Origin: Phlebotomus papatasi
Lineage: Eukaryota; Arthropoda; Insecta; Diptera; Psychodidae
Direction of reading: 5' to 3'
Assembly (NCBI RefSeq): GCF_024763615.1
Contig: NC_077224.1
Location: forward strand, 50,912,712 to 50,976,711
Length of the DNA stretch: 64,000 nt
Shown: in pieces, positions 23,538-34,049 of the stretch
How positions within the stretch are numbered: the first letter of the stretch is position 1
Layout of the letters: each line of letters begins with the position of its first letter
Notes under the pieces: generated by a model
Databases searched by the model: none
What the model was told of the DNA's origin: nothing
The model's input: only the letters and a program-made list of their open reading frames with translations
Program-made: the position numbers and the translations under genes

Positions 23538-23813
23538 CAGGGGCATCTCAACATTTCATTTTTCCATACGTTTTTGCATAGAGGCACTGAAGACTATTGG
23601 CAAGTTTTTTTCCTAAAGAGAATTGACTTATCAGTCTGATATATTTCAAAATTGTGCGTTAACAGCTATTTAAAAATACATATTTCATAATATTTGCCGA
23701 ACTAATACAACAACTACGAACAAATTTGTTAAGTCGCGGTGCAATATCTGCAAATTTTTTACAAAGAAAAGTGAAAAATATCTTCACTTTTTATTAGGCT
23801 TGATGGGCCCCTG
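23538..23813 (-). mobile_element. hAT-like MITE, family O, copy 1
   Basis: The ends CAGGGGC and GCCCCTG are flanked by an exact 7-bp direct repeat, CTCAAAC (23531-23537 and 23814-23820). Counting the shared G, it is 8 bp. Length is 276 bp. A reverse-oriented copy with its own, different 7-bp duplication lies at 63614-63892. CAGGG-type ends with about 8-bp duplications are the mark of hAT elements. The element is non-coding. Confidence 0.88.
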
Positions 23814-23842
23814 CTCAAACTTAACTCATAAGAGCACATATA

Positions 23843-25105
23843 GGGTAAATGGTGGAAAGCGAGACACTTAAGAAAAAAATTAAATTCAAATGCATTTTTA
23901 AACTGAATAAATAATTATTTTTTACCATTTTTTTGTATCATGGGATTCTTTGACAAATATTTTAACACAATCTTAACAGTTGTTATTAAATATTGCAACC
24001 GAATAATCAAAAAATTCACGAAAATTCAAAAATAACACATTTTGAAAAGATGGACAAAATTTTGGAAAGTTGGACAAAAATTTTTGGAAAGTTGGGCATA
24101 ATGATTTAATGACAAAATATCATACAAAATATGTAGAAAATCAATTGTTAAGGGTTTTCTCTGTATACTTGCACATTTGATGGTTATGCTAATCCCTCCT
24201 TTATGTCCGGGTAACAGTTGAGAAACGCTAATTACCAAGAACTTCCTGGACGTCCAACCAAAAAGAGGTTCTGTAAATTTCACAGACGCCTCGCGCAGTC
24301 CAGCAGTTATAGCTTTAAAGCGGATGCAATTTTTAGCACATTTCAATTCCCCATCCGTCCAAATCCTTTTCCACTTGCTTTGGGAGTTTTGTAGAGGTTC
24401 CTATTTGTCTTTCTCCAGGAGTTTTTGCGATATTTACTATCCATCCTGTCAGAAAAAGTGGTCTTCGGAATTTGGAAATCTTTGTAGCCTTTTCCAGAAA
24501 TTTTCTCCTTATCAGCTGCTAACTGCTGTTGCAACTATTTCTCCAGATACTTAAGGATCTTTGTCTTTCTTGTGAACATGATTTCACTGCACAAAACCAC
24601 TAAATTCATTCCAAAATCAACTTGTCCAAGATTTCATAAAACTTGTTTTGAAAGCAACGCGAAATTAAATCACTTTTCTATCCTTTTTAAATGTAATATT
24701 TCACAAATATTTTTTATTCACTTTTTAAATGGATGTATGTCCTTCGATTTTCACTGTGGACTTAACAATATTTCACAAATTATGACGAAAAATCAAACAA
24801 AACACTTTGATATTTTTCTAGCAACTTCCATAAGAAACAGATAAAATGACAACTACCATGTCAAGGTTATGAATATCACGCATGCAATACATTTTTTAAA
24901 TTCTTCTTGCAAGTCACCCTTTGACTGTTTTATAACGATTTTTGCATTTTTAACTTTTAAAATAATCATAAAATTAGGTTTAATAATCTTTTTATCGAAA
25001 ATTGAAATATTTAATTGATTTATTATCAAGTTTTTAAGGAGGTGTCTCACATTCCACACTGCTTTGTCCAACTTTCCAAACTGTCTCGCTTTAGGCCAAT
25101 TACCC
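23843..25105 (-). mobile_element. pogo-like DNA transposon, internally deleted
   Basis: The inverted ends are GGGTAAATGGTGGAAAGCGA and the complement of GGGTAATTGGCCTAAAGCGA, both followed by GACA. TA is present on both sides (23841-23842, 25106-25107). Between them the minus strand carries a decayed transposase start with the family's DNA-binding domains (24185-24579) and an AT-rich leader of about 500 bp. Near 24050-24080 the phrase 'ggaaagttgg' is repeated, echoing the right end ('ccaactttcc', near 25070). At 1,263 bp the element is shorter than full-length pogo-like elements of about 2 kb. The catalytic DDE part is missing. Confidence 0.8.
24185..24579 (-). pseudogene. pogo/CENP-B-type transposase, N-terminal remnant
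   Basis: The frame starts at an ATG whose complement is at 24577-24579 and reads a basic start followed by ILKYLEK, a stop, then LAADKEKISGKGYKDF and IPKTTFSDRM. This is the psq-type helix-turn-helix pattern (…A…I…GK…A…F.IPK.TL.DRL) found at the start of pogo/Jerky-like transposases and insect Pipsqueak-domain proteins. After a frameshift, GRPGSSW and LNCYPDI fit the GRPG(R/K)KW…F..RHP motif of the following CENP-B-type helix-turn-helix domain. Multiple stops and at least one frameshift make it dead. The DDE catalytic domain is absent. Terminal repeats around it support a transposon rather than a host Pipsqueak gene. Confidence 0.78.
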
Positions 25106-25379
25106 TACTCGACTTACTCCGCTACGAGTATGTGTTGCTCACATGAAGTATAGAGGTAACTTTAAAATTCACTAATGCACGGCACTCAACTTCCTTAAAG
25201 CAGGGCATGCCTCAAAACAGGTTCGCAACATTATTATTACTAACCGCAGTACAGCAAAGTCATTTCCGAAGAAGCTACACAAAGCTACGGTAATAAACAT
25301 TAAAGGGACTTTAAATGATAAGCCTGAAGATTAATGTAACCATTTAAATCATCACTACAAGTAAAAAAAAGTAGAAGTA

Positions 25380-25844
25380 GGAGTAAATGGGGCATCTCTG
25401 AATTGAGGTACCTTTAAAATGGGTCCTAATCAAAATCCCGAAAGCCAAAATCCCGAAAACCAAAATCCGGAATTCTTAAATATGTCATAACTACTCCCAC
25501 GTTTGCACTTGCGCTTGCTGAAGGCTTATGGAAATTTTCTGTGTCTTGGAAAATTATTCTACACATTATCCTCCACATAATTTCATCCCTTTCAGGATTT
25601 TGAACATTCAGGATTTTGGCTTTCGGGATTTTGGCGTTCGGGATTTTGGCTGCCTCCGATATAAAATATGGCCTTCCTATTTTTAAATAGAACTGGACTC
25701 GTTATGATACATTTTATCTCCAAAAACGCCAAAAACCAATTGTGAAGCTAAATTTCGTTTGGATAAGGATCAGTTCTTATTTAAAAATAGGAGAAAAAAC
25801 TTTATTCTACTGCTCTCCTAATTCAAAAGTGCCCCAATTCTCCC
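25380..25844. mobile_element. MITE with nested foldback, TA-flanked
   Basis: The ends GGAGTAAATGGGGCATCTCT and the complement of GGGAGAATTGGGGCACTTTT are flanked by TA (25378-25379, 25845-25846). Its middle is occupied by the family X foldback at about 25424-25658, leaving about 230 bp of its own. A one-ended relative starts at 23281 (TAGGGGGAAGTGGGACACC). Confidence 0.7.
25424..25658. mobile_element. Foldback element, family X, nested copy
   Basis: The left arm has three units of the CCAAAATCCCGAAAG type. The right arm has the complementary units 'ttcgggattttggc' near 25620-25650. The spacer phrase 'actactcccacgtttgcact' resembles that of the copy at 36283. It is inserted in a TA-flanked MITE. 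Confidence 0.8.
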
Positions 25845-25849
25845 TAATT

Positions 25850-27390
25850 GTAAAATTCAAATGCTGCTGTGATATTCCGGTCAAAACGGGTTACCTCCGC
25901 TCTAAAATGTATTAATTTGCATAAATAATAACCCTAAACCATCTATGGCTCACTGTAAAATATTTATTGATAAAATCAGTTTTATTACAATGAAAGATCA
26001 TATTATGTTACATTTATGATAGTTTATGGAATATTTAAATATTTTATGCCCAGGCTCTATATTTCTGAAGGAATTATGAGGCTTATGCATAAAGCCAGGG
26101 GGTGACATTAGCTCTGAAAAATGACCCGATTTTAGTGAAAATTTTCCCTGTTTTTGTACACATTTAACGAGATATCTCCAAAACTACGTAGATTGCCAAT
26201 TTGGGGATATCGGTTGTCTCTTCGTTATTAAACTGGCTTTTATTTTGTATTACTATTATTTGCTAATTAATTCTACACTGACAGAAAACAGCTAATAAAC
26301 CCAAAAGTTTTTTCGGCGCGCTAGAAACATATGGGAAACATAGGAAATGTTATGCCCCTGAATAAAGCTATCTAATATTTAATAAAATAGAATTTTTGTT
26401 TTGGTAAACAAGAAAAAGAACCTACAGTGAAGGCTTGAACATTTCAAGGCAGAACATTTTTCTCTATATTTTTGTAGTATAGAAAAATATTTCATTAATA
26501 TCTCTATTGATCATATTTTTATTCACTTATAAGTATTCTTGTCACGAAACCTTTTAAAAAATAATTGTGTTTTATAAATATTTGAATTCAATCAAATTAC
26601 TGAACAAAGTTCTAGTTTTAAATGCATATCAACTATTTTTAAAATGAATTAATATATTCATAGTAAATAAAACTGAATATACACCTCCGTAAATGGTTTA
26701 TTCAATTTATCAAATGACTGCATTAGTCAGACTTCATTATAGAGTAAATGTTTAATATTGCTTTTTTTAGAAAAGGATTTTTCATTTTCCTTATTTTTAA
26801 ATAATTTATTTAAAATAATAAAAAAGCACAGCTAGAAATAATTTCAAGTAATTTGTTTCTTTGTTCTATTTTACAAGACTGTCTAAGTAAAATTAAATAG
26901 TTATTTTATTGGCTTTACGAGTAAAGCGAATAATGTAAACTTTCTTATGTCTTAGATAGAGAATTGTGAGTAATTTGCAGGATTAGAAAAGGTAATCAAG
27001 TTAGAGAAATGTGCTGGGAGTCGAATTACCTTTCACTACTTGATGAATTTTGCCGAAGGTCCTCAAAACGATAGCTCTTGAAATATCCCCTCCCTGATTA
27101 AATCTAAAATGTGATCCGTGCGGAATGGATGCGAGATATTGACAAGAAAACTTGAGAGATTGGATGACAGTGACAAATAGCACGGTGTGCAGAATTGATA
27201 AACCCCCTCGGGTGCTGTGAAATATCTCTTCAGCAAAAACTATAAAGGTGAATGGTTGTACTTAGACTTCGACCAATGGTGTGATAGGGGAAAATGTGAA
27301 AGAGAGAGAGCACTGTACAAAATATACATAAACTATATTCTACAGTACAGGATAATCAAGATACAACCTAAATATATTTATTGGTCATAC
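25850..27390. other. Unassigned AT-rich DNA
   Basis: I see no terminal repeats and no long frame. Short open frames (60-87 codons near 27001-27480) look like chance. Confidence 0.5.
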
Positions 27391-27393
27391 ATA

Positions 27394-27606
27394 GGGGAAT
27401 GTAGGCATGGTTCGCACACAGTGAACCTTCAAACAATGCGATTTTTTTTGGTTGCAAAAAGCTTATTCGTTATTTCTTAACCATAAAATAGAAAATTATT
27501 AACCTCATGAGACGAGATGAGAAATGGTAAACTAGCTTTTCGCAAACAAAGAGAAAATTCGCATCGTTTGAAGGTTCACTCTGTGCTAACCATGCCCACA
27601 TTCCCC
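27394..27606. mobile_element. MITE, family F relative, TA-flanked
   Basis: Ends GGGGAATGTAGGCATGGTTC and the complement of GGGGAATGTGGGCATGGTTA, with TA at 27392-27393 and 27607-27608. The subterminal 'gaaccttcaaac' is repeated in complement at the right. It is 213 bp and non-coding. Confidence 0.87.
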
Positions 27607-27964
27607 TAACAGCGGTATAATATTTACAGGGAAGGTAGAGGGTGTCAAGGAGTACCCGAAAAGTGAAAAAACGAATTTTGCGAAAAATCGACTTATTCGA
27701 CTTATATTCTGATAAGTCGAGATGAAAGCCTTATAGGGGTTATCCGGACTATTTCGGACAGCCATATATAGATTTTTTAAATATTTTTAAAAATATGCCA
27801 GAAATCTCAAAAAAAAACTTGGTCGTTTCTTTGGCTAAATTTTTGACCTCCTTATTCAGGTAACCCCTTAAAGGTTTTTAAATTTTTTAAGGGTATTGTA
27901 AAGCCCTGAGACATTGCTTTTAATTGTTCTAAATTGGTGGCTTTACTTCTGAGTGACGGAAAGA

Positions 27965-28275
27965 GCCTCAGTGGATCAGTTGGTAGAGTAGTGTCTCTAT
28001 GACTGTGAGGTCTCGGGTTCGAAACTCGGCAGCTGCAGATTTTTCAGCAGCCGTATTGAATTAGTCCAGTGAATGGATGAAAAAGTAATGCCTAATGCAT
28101 TGACAATGAACCGCCTAAACAAGAGAGGCTGGTGCAGAAACGAGTTCGGCATAAAGAGATCTGTCGATACAAATACACATTCACTGCAACTGATCCAACC
28201 AAGGCTGGTCTGCCGCAATATAGAAACGGCACTGTGCGTGTGTACCTCAGGCATACAGAAGCCGAGATATAGAGC
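27965..28275 (+). mobile_element. SINE-1, tRNA-derived, copy 1
   Basis: The head contains a polymerase III A box (TGGATCAGTTGGTAGAG, about 27973-27989) and a B box (GGTTCGAAACT, 28016-28026) at tRNA-like spacing. The acceptor stem cannot pair, so this is not a tRNA gene. The body ('gacaatgaaccgcctaa', 'aaatacacattcactgc') matches a minus-strand copy at 32925-33240. The 3' end is not clear, and I could not find a target duplication. SINEs are transcribed by polymerase III and copied by a partner LINE's enzyme. Confidence 0.8.
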
Positions 28276-28708
28276 TGGAGAACCTAGAAGCTAGAAGGAA
28301 GGGAATCGTTTACCGGTGGGGCCCATTGCTGAATTCCCTCAGTTACGGTGATCCTTGGTGATCTTAGAAGTCTGAGCTGCTGCGGTTCCTGAGAGCAATT
28401 TAGCTCAGCACACGGTGATTGGAGTCCTCTGACAGTGGCCAAAGATCCTCTCTTGTTCTTCCGAGGCTCTTCCAGATGGAAGAAAGTCCTATCACCTCAT
28501 TTAACTTACAGATCAACTACTTGGTCTCGAGGCCAGACACTAAGTGATTTTAATGGGAAAAAATTGATAGGAGGAAGGTCGTAGGAAACACATACACGCA
28601 CATAAGTGGCATCCGTCCCGAAATTCGCCGCAAATTCCGAATTACTAGAAAATGTTAATTTGAATCAAAAGTGACCGTTATATCCTTCTGAATCACGAAC
28701 AGGAAAAT

Positions 28709-29165
28709 ATGAACATCTGCATTGCATCGGATAGCAAGAGAGCTTTAAGAGCAATTGCAGAGGGATGTACTGATTCATTACTGATAAAAGAAGGAAGAAA
28801 TTACCTTAAGAAACTGTCAGTACAAAATAGAATTATTCTATTCAAGGTCCCAGGACACGCAAATATCCTGGGAAATGAGACTGCGGACAAGCTATCGAAA
28901 CTCAGTAGGGAAAGGTCTTTTATAGGACCCGAACATGTGATAGCTATTTAAGACAAACCTTGTTGACAGCCCGATATACAGATGCTGCAAAGCTGCACAT
29001 GAAACAGTGGAGCACTTTCTAGGAAACTGGTCAACGCTATCTTCACTTAGACACGTAACTTTTGGACAAAACACCATAGGCTTCAAGGATTTTCTGATTA
29101 TCCGATTGAGTGATCTATTCAATTTCTGGATCGGAGAAGTAAACGATATTGGGATTAGGGATTAA
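28709..29165 (+). pseudogene. LINE 3' fragment: RNase H and zinc knuckle
   Basis: The first 80 codons match the RNase H domain found in I/LOA-type non-LTR retrotransposons. IASDSKRALRAI holds the Asp of the DS motif. VPGHANILGNETADKLSKL is the family's VPGHSGI.GNE.AD.LA motif with its Asn, Glu and Asp. A stop ends the frame at 28949. A second frame from about 28971 gives CRCCKAAHETVEHFLGNW, the cysteine/histidine knuckle (C.CC….ET..H.L) that closes these proteins, then LFNFW. The part between the two domains is shortened by a deletion. Reverse transcriptase and endonuclease are absent, as in the usual 5'-truncated LINE copy. Confidence 0.82.
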
Positions 29166-29345
29166 ACTTCTAGACATGCAGAGCTCATTATCTGCTCAAT
29201 ATGGCTGCATCCCATCGTAAGATACATTCAAAAATCTACAATCTACAAGCGTCATTGGTCCATCGGATTTAATAGAATATCTGCCTAATTTCTGGTTTAG
29301 AAATTCAAGACCTATAGTAATCAGTTTAAGGCTCTAGTCTGAATA

Positions 29346-29506
29346 CCGTAAGGTTTCTTTTTTTTTGACAATAATCCGGTGATCGTCGGATGGGAAATTT
29401 CAGCCCAGAATAAAAAACTCTTCTTCCCATCCGACGATCACCGGATTATTGTCAAAAAATTATTACGTCGGTTCCTTACCATATAACTATCTTCCGTAAG
29501 GTTTCT
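29346..29506 (-). repeat. Hairpin insert between 13-bp direct repeats
   Basis: The direct repeat CCGTAAGGTTTCT occurs at 29346-29358 and 29494-29506. Between the copies lie a T-run, then a perfect 36-bp arm (29361-29396, core AATCCGGTGATCGTCGGATG), a 27-bp loop, the exact complementary arm (29424-29459), and 34 bp of other sequence. Read on the minus strand, the insert is a short RNA-like unit ending in a hairpin and a poly(A) run, bordered by a duplication. That is the structure left by LINE-mediated copying of a small RNA. A plain DNA hairpin insertion is the alternative. No other copy is in the window. Confidence 0.75.
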
Positions 29507-29535
29507 AACATCTAAGATTTCCGCAAACGTCTATC

Positions 29536-29780
29536 ATTCATTGGGAGGGGGATCTCAGTGGCGCAATAGGCAAGACCGTTGGCTCTTAAGCGGTGAGAGC
29601 CTCTGCCCAAAAAACCTTCAGAAGCACAGAAGAAGCATTCACTACGGGGAAGGCGTTTCTGAGCGATCTACGATCAGCAGGATCAGTAGATTCTTCCAAC
29701 ACCGAGGCACATTGTAATGAGTACATTGTAATACCAAATAAAGTGTCTCGATACGATTAATAATAATTATTCATTGGGAG
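29536..29780 (+). mobile_element. SINE-2 with perfect 12-bp target-site duplication
   Basis: The 221-bp body (29548-29768) is bounded by ATTCATTGGGAG at 29536-29547 and 29769-29780. The head (GATCTCAGTGGCGCAATAGG…) has an A-box-like segment of tRNA type. No good B box follows, so a deletion or divergence is likely. The 3' end is 'gattaataataatt', a TAA-type tail. The exact duplication implies a fairly recent insertion compared with neighbouring elements. Confidence 0.85.
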
Positions 29781-29899
29781 CAGGTTTACAAAGCCTTTTA
29801 TTTTCACTTTGAATAATTGAAATCGGTTAAGAAAAAGTCGAGATAAGTTCAATTTTATATCAAAAATTAGGTTAAGTGAAATTGTCTATTGAATTATAA

Positions 29900-31270
29900 T
29901 TGCAGTACACTACATACAAATCATCAAATTGTTTGACCATGTAGTGTTATTTTGCCTTGAAGACGCAGCACTGTGTCATTTTCCTTTGCTATTATGTTTC
30001 ATCATTCATTACTCTGTGCACATGGTGGCAGATCGTGTATGAAAGTTTGGTTGTCGGTGAAATACCAACACATTGCACGTTGGCTCTTGGTCTTTTTGGG
30101 GCATCCACCTCCAATTCGGGACCAGGTATATCCAGGTAATTCCCTTTGGCCCACATTCTAAATACATGTAACATTCCGCCCAACGTTCTCCTGCTGAATT
30201 ATTCGCCAGCACAATATGTTGGCGGCCGGAGGTGTGAGTGGGCAACTATGGATGACATAGTGGGTGGTTTTGGGATGATGACCAGGATTTGCGGGCATGA
30301 TGTGCAGACTGGGAAAAACTGGAGTTCACGTGGGAATGGGTGCGAGAGAGGGTATCAAAATTTTATAACATGTGAATGTGTGTATGAACAAAATAAAGGA
30401 TTGCATAATTTAGCACGGTGATGGTGGGCATAGAATAGTCCCTGGAATCACCACTTGGATTTACGTTGGAAGCCACCACCAGAGTCAAATGACTCTGGGT
30501 ATCGTTGGGAGATGGTAAAAAAAAGGCATCCAACGTGAATGATGGTATCAAAGAGGAGCAAAAGCTCCAAGAGATTGGATAGAGTTGGTGCACAGGAACA
30601 CATTCCTAACTGCCACATTCGACGTGACTGTTGTGAAAGAGGCCACCAGATTGAATTACACGAATTCATACTGTGCTCCAGAATTATTCATACGCCAAAC
30701 ATATGCGTTTTACATGATGCTCTACTTCTTGCTAAAAAGACAACCCTCTTTCCCGCAGAACGGCCCAGGATACAATTTTATGGTACCTTCTGGAGTGCCA
30801 AGATATTTCTGCACAATGCCACGAAATACCTGGAAGTGACACAAACCACCTCGTCCCAAAAAAGGGTTTAAGATTGTGCGATAAACTTCATCTAATTTTG
30901 AACATCTCAGCCATTTTAATTTCATTATTCTCACAAGGGAACGCGCAAGAAACAATTCTGAGTTGTAACGAAGAGTGGATTGGAGTTCATGACCACTTTT
31001 GCGGGGTATTCTTTGCACAGCGGTGGTCCCCAGTTGTATAGCTTAAAACTCAAACTACCCCCTTTAAAATGTCACCCTTTCACAATCACAGCTACTGTAA
31101 GGCCAGCAATTTGGCCAATGGTCTCTGAATAAACCAGTGATAGTGCTTAGGACATCTCTGATTCCTCGAATGACGGAAAGATAAAATCGGGTCTGGTCGG
31201 AAAGTTGGCTAAATAATATATTCTGGATTCTGTTTTTTTTGCAAAGCACTTTTTTTACATTATGTACCAC
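29900..31270. other. Low-repeat, less AT-rich region with overlapping frames
   Basis: It carries many overlapping frames of 60-110 codons on both strands, the longest at 30539-30871 plus and 30722-31018 minus. None shows a family motif. The lack of terminal repeats and the better base balance set it apart from the surrounding elements. Host exons, conserved non-coding DNA or a diverged repeat cannot be told apart here. Confidence 0.2.
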
Positions 31271-31542
31271 ATACACATGATATAATACAGCATGAAACGA
31301 AAAATTGCTATTTTCTTTAATTAATTATCATATTTCGAACATTGTTGTAATGTCGTTGGTTTTCAGCGAGCACAGTCAGCGGAAAAGGGCAGAGTTTTCA
31401 GCATATTTTTGCTGAGTCGATCAGCAAAAGTATGCCGACCGATCTCGAACGAAAAGTGCCAACCAATTGACTTATGCAAAGAGCACTAAACATCATTGAA
31501 AGCTGGTGCTCTTCTCGCGGTCTTAAATTTAATCCTGACAAT

Positions 31543-31705
31543 GGTAAAAATAAAAGAATTAAATTAATCCAAATTTGATCTTTTTGCAAAGGATGGATCA
31601 AATTAACACGTTCTATTATGATAAATGTTCATTCAACGTATGAAATTTGATCCATCCTTTGCAAAAGGATCAAATTTGGATCAATTTGATCCTTTTATTT
31701 TTACC
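31543..31705. mobile_element. Palindromic MITE inside LINE RT
   Basis: The ends GGTAAAAATAAAAGAATTAA and the complement of GGTAAAAATAAAAGGATCAA form long imperfect arms built around repeated 'gatcaaatt' and 'ggatc'. A spacer of about 40 bp ends at 'acgtatg'. The palindrome runs nearly to its centre, so the same 20-residue frame appears on both strands. It splits the RT frame between the FNPD and DKTALTAF parts. Confidence 0.85.
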
Positions 31706-32292
31706 AGTGGATAAAACTGCCCTCACTGCTTTCTCGAAGAGGTATAACCTAGAGAGGTACATGATACCCAAATTCTTTGGGAAAGAACTTGCCTTGCAAA
31801 AAGAAATAAAAGTCTTTGGTATTCTACTTGACCAAAGGCTCACATGAAAGAGACATCTGGGGGACCGATTGCTTCGGCTACTAATTCGTTCTTCGTCGGG
31901 TCGTTGTAAGAATTTTACGAACTTTAGTTCAAGTTAATTGTATTTGAGTACGGAGATTTTGATAGTACAGAGATTGGAATACAAAGATCTTGAGGTCTGT
32001 CGCCGAAGATTACACTATGGATGTATCAAGCCATAGTTAGACCACTTATCTCATATGGAGCTGTGGTGTGGTAGCCAAGAGTCGATTATAAAAATTCGGA
32101 TCTGGCGCTACAGAAGCACCAGAGATTAGCCTGAATTTTAATCACAGGATCTATCAGAACTGCCCTTACCGCAACGCTGGAGGTTTTTTAGGTTGCCTCC
32201 GCTTGCAGCTCTACGACTGCGTTTAGCAGGATCGTGGAAGGTTGGGTGCCACCCAGTACGACATGTTAGAATCATGGACTCATTGGTCATAA

Positions 32293-32424
32293 GGTCCTTG
32301 ACAGACATGAGGATTAGCCGAGAGACGGCTTAGCGTAATTATATTAGAAATAATGGTTAAACTACATTTCCATCATTTTCCACTAAGTCGTCTCTCGGCT
32401 TAAGTCGTAGGTGTGTATAGGGCA
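32293..32424. mobile_element. MITE, family B, copy 2, inside LINE
   Basis: 132 bp with TAA at 32290-32292 and 32425-32427. It starts GGTCCTTGACAGACATGAGG and ends 'gtgtgtatagggca', with a palindromic core 'agccgagagacg'. It sits between the thumb and RNase H parts of the LINE pseudogene. Confidence 0.92.
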
Positions 32425-32924
32425 TAAGACACCTTAACCTTCTAATGAAGACAATTTCCATCTTGAAGAAAGGATTCCTCTAAAGAATCTAAAACCTATA
32501 CTACACATGGCAGTTGAGTGGAGACAACGGGAAGAGCAGATCAATGAATCCGATACGGCAGCACTGTTCACAGATGGCGCACGAGTGGAGGGCTCCTCCT
32601 GAGCCGGGGACCACTACTGTCCAGAACTCAGAATTTGCGAGTCAGTGCCACTCGCTCGACATGCTACTGTATTTCGGGCTGAGGTCACAGCAATTCTAAT
32701 TGGGGTTTTGATCCTGACTGAGTCTGGTGTTTCTGACAAGAAAGTTATAACATAATTTCTGAACATAGATTAAGGAAGAGCTTAAGATGAAGTTTAAGAT
32801 TTGTCTATCGGTCGGTTATATTTCTTTCGAAACCTTTGCACCCAGGCCACTTATTTAGGTCCATTATATACTCCCCATTCTCTTGTTCTACCTTAACCCC
32901 CGAGGCCGTAAACCTGCTTCACAT

Positions 32925-33240
32925 CACAGTGCTCTGTTTGCGTTCTGATACACACAGCACCGCTTTCTATTTCGGTAGACTAGCTTCGATTTGTGGATCT
33001 GAGCAGTGAATGTGTATTTGTATTCGACTGAATTCTGCATGTCGAAACTTAGGTCTTATACCAACTTCTATTTTTTAGGCAGTTCATTGTCAATGCATTA
33101 CTTTTGCATTACTTTTGCATTCACTCACTGAACAAATTCGAGACTAATACAATAGATGAAAAATCTGCAGTTGCCCAGTCTCGAACCCGAGACCTCACAG
33201 TCATAGAGACACTACTCTATCTACTGATCCACTGAGGTCC
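32925..33240 (-). mobile_element. SINE-1, copy 2, inside LINE RNase H
   Basis: Complement of the 27965-28275 element. The B-box complement TCGAACCCGAGACC starts at 33181 and the A box lies near 33215-33232. The body phrase 'gacaatgaactgcctaa' is seen on the minus strand near 33079-33095. 'cttttgcatta' is tandemly duplicated near 33099-33120. It separates the two halves of the LINE RNase H domain. Confidence 0.82.
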
Positions 33241-33489
33241 CTCCATATCCGGAAACAAATCCCGCTCTTCGCTGGTGCTTGAGTGCGGGAAAATATTAAA
33301 ATCGGTCTCACTTACCTGTGAGATCGGTCTACATTGGCTGCCTGTGCCTGGGCACTACGGTATTTCGGATAAAGAAGAGGCTGATCGTTTTGCGGTAGCA
33401 GGAGCGAAGACCGAATTCATCGGTACTGAGCCTGCTGTGGGGGTGTCCCGTCCCCCCAAATGGAGAAAACCATCATTGGGGCAGACTTA

Positions 33490-33621
33490 TGCCCTAGACA
33501 CACTTACGACTTAAGCCGAGAGACGACTTAGTGGAAAATGAAGGAAATGCGCTTTAACCATTATTTCTAATATAATTACGCTAAGCCGTCTGTTGGCTAA
33601 TCCTCATGTCTGTCAAGGTCC
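33490..33621. mobile_element. MITE, family B, copy 3, inside LINE
   Basis: 132 bp, reversed relative to copy 2, with TTA at 33487-33489 and 33622-33624. Its arms are almost identical to copy 2 ('agccgagagacgacttag'). Two same-family insertions lie 1.07 kb apart in one dead LINE. Confidence 0.92.
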
Positions 33622-34049
33622 TTACTAACACAACACCAATCGGTCTAGGCTGCTACAGGCAACTGTCGCGTGTCCAGGCTGTACTGTACATGTCACTTGC
33701 GAATAAGAGAAGGACAGAGTATCTTGAACAGAGGACTCGTGGTAAGCAACCGCTGCAAAGCGCAGAAGTTTGCTGATCTTCTCACCGGACACTGTCTAAA
33801 CAAACACGTTAAGATACTGGGTTTTGAGAGTGACTGAAGTGTTGAGAGGTTGCAACAACGCTGAGAAAACGGTACTACTTTACATATGTGATTTTCATAG
33901 GATTTACAACACCAGACGAGTGCCACTTGGCAAAGTGGTGCCGGACTGGAATGACTTCCCAAAATTAAAACCTGCCAGTCGGGCCAGTCTAATGGCATAT
34001 ATCCGTAAGACAGGCTGTCTCAATATACAAAACGATTAATTTAAAGACA

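Larger units (their letters stand above)
31455..34040 (+). pseudogene. Non-LTR retrotransposon (LINE) pseudogene, four insertions inside
   Basis: Order of parts. First come the end of the reverse transcriptase palm (MQRALNIIESWCSSRGLKFN, 31476-31535) and, after a MITE, FGILLDQRLT (31818-31847). The thumb region follows, with YQAIVRPLISYGAVVW near 32022. The start of RNase H comes next, with FTDGARVEG (Asp, near 32567) and FRAEVTAIL (Glu, near 32660). The end of RNase H follows: LHWLPVPGHYGISDKEEADR, about 33330-33390. Last is the C-terminal knuckle region with LLTGHCLNKHVKILGFE, CNNAEKT and the RRVPLG motif (33777-33940). This order is that of I/LOA-type insect LINEs. Stops and frameshifts occur throughout. 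It is interrupted by a MITE at 31543-31705, MITEs at 32293-32424 and 33490-33621, and a SINE at 32925-33240. The endonuclease and the N-terminal part of RT are missing. Confidence 0.85.

Noticed and set aside
24343..24534. Host Pipsqueak-domain transcription factor
   Set aside because: The psq-like domain contains stops and lies between pogo-type inverted ends with TA flanks, so a transposase remnant explains it better.
27965..28035. tRNA-like sequence with A and B boxes
   Set aside because: The acceptor stem and 3' part do not pair and a SINE body follows. A second diverged copy lies at 33.2 kb, so it is a SINE head, not a tRNA gene.
31398..31601. Frame whose first 20 residues recur on the opposite strand at 31647
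   Set aside because: It reads through the palindromic MITE inside the LINE. The repetition is a property of the palindrome.
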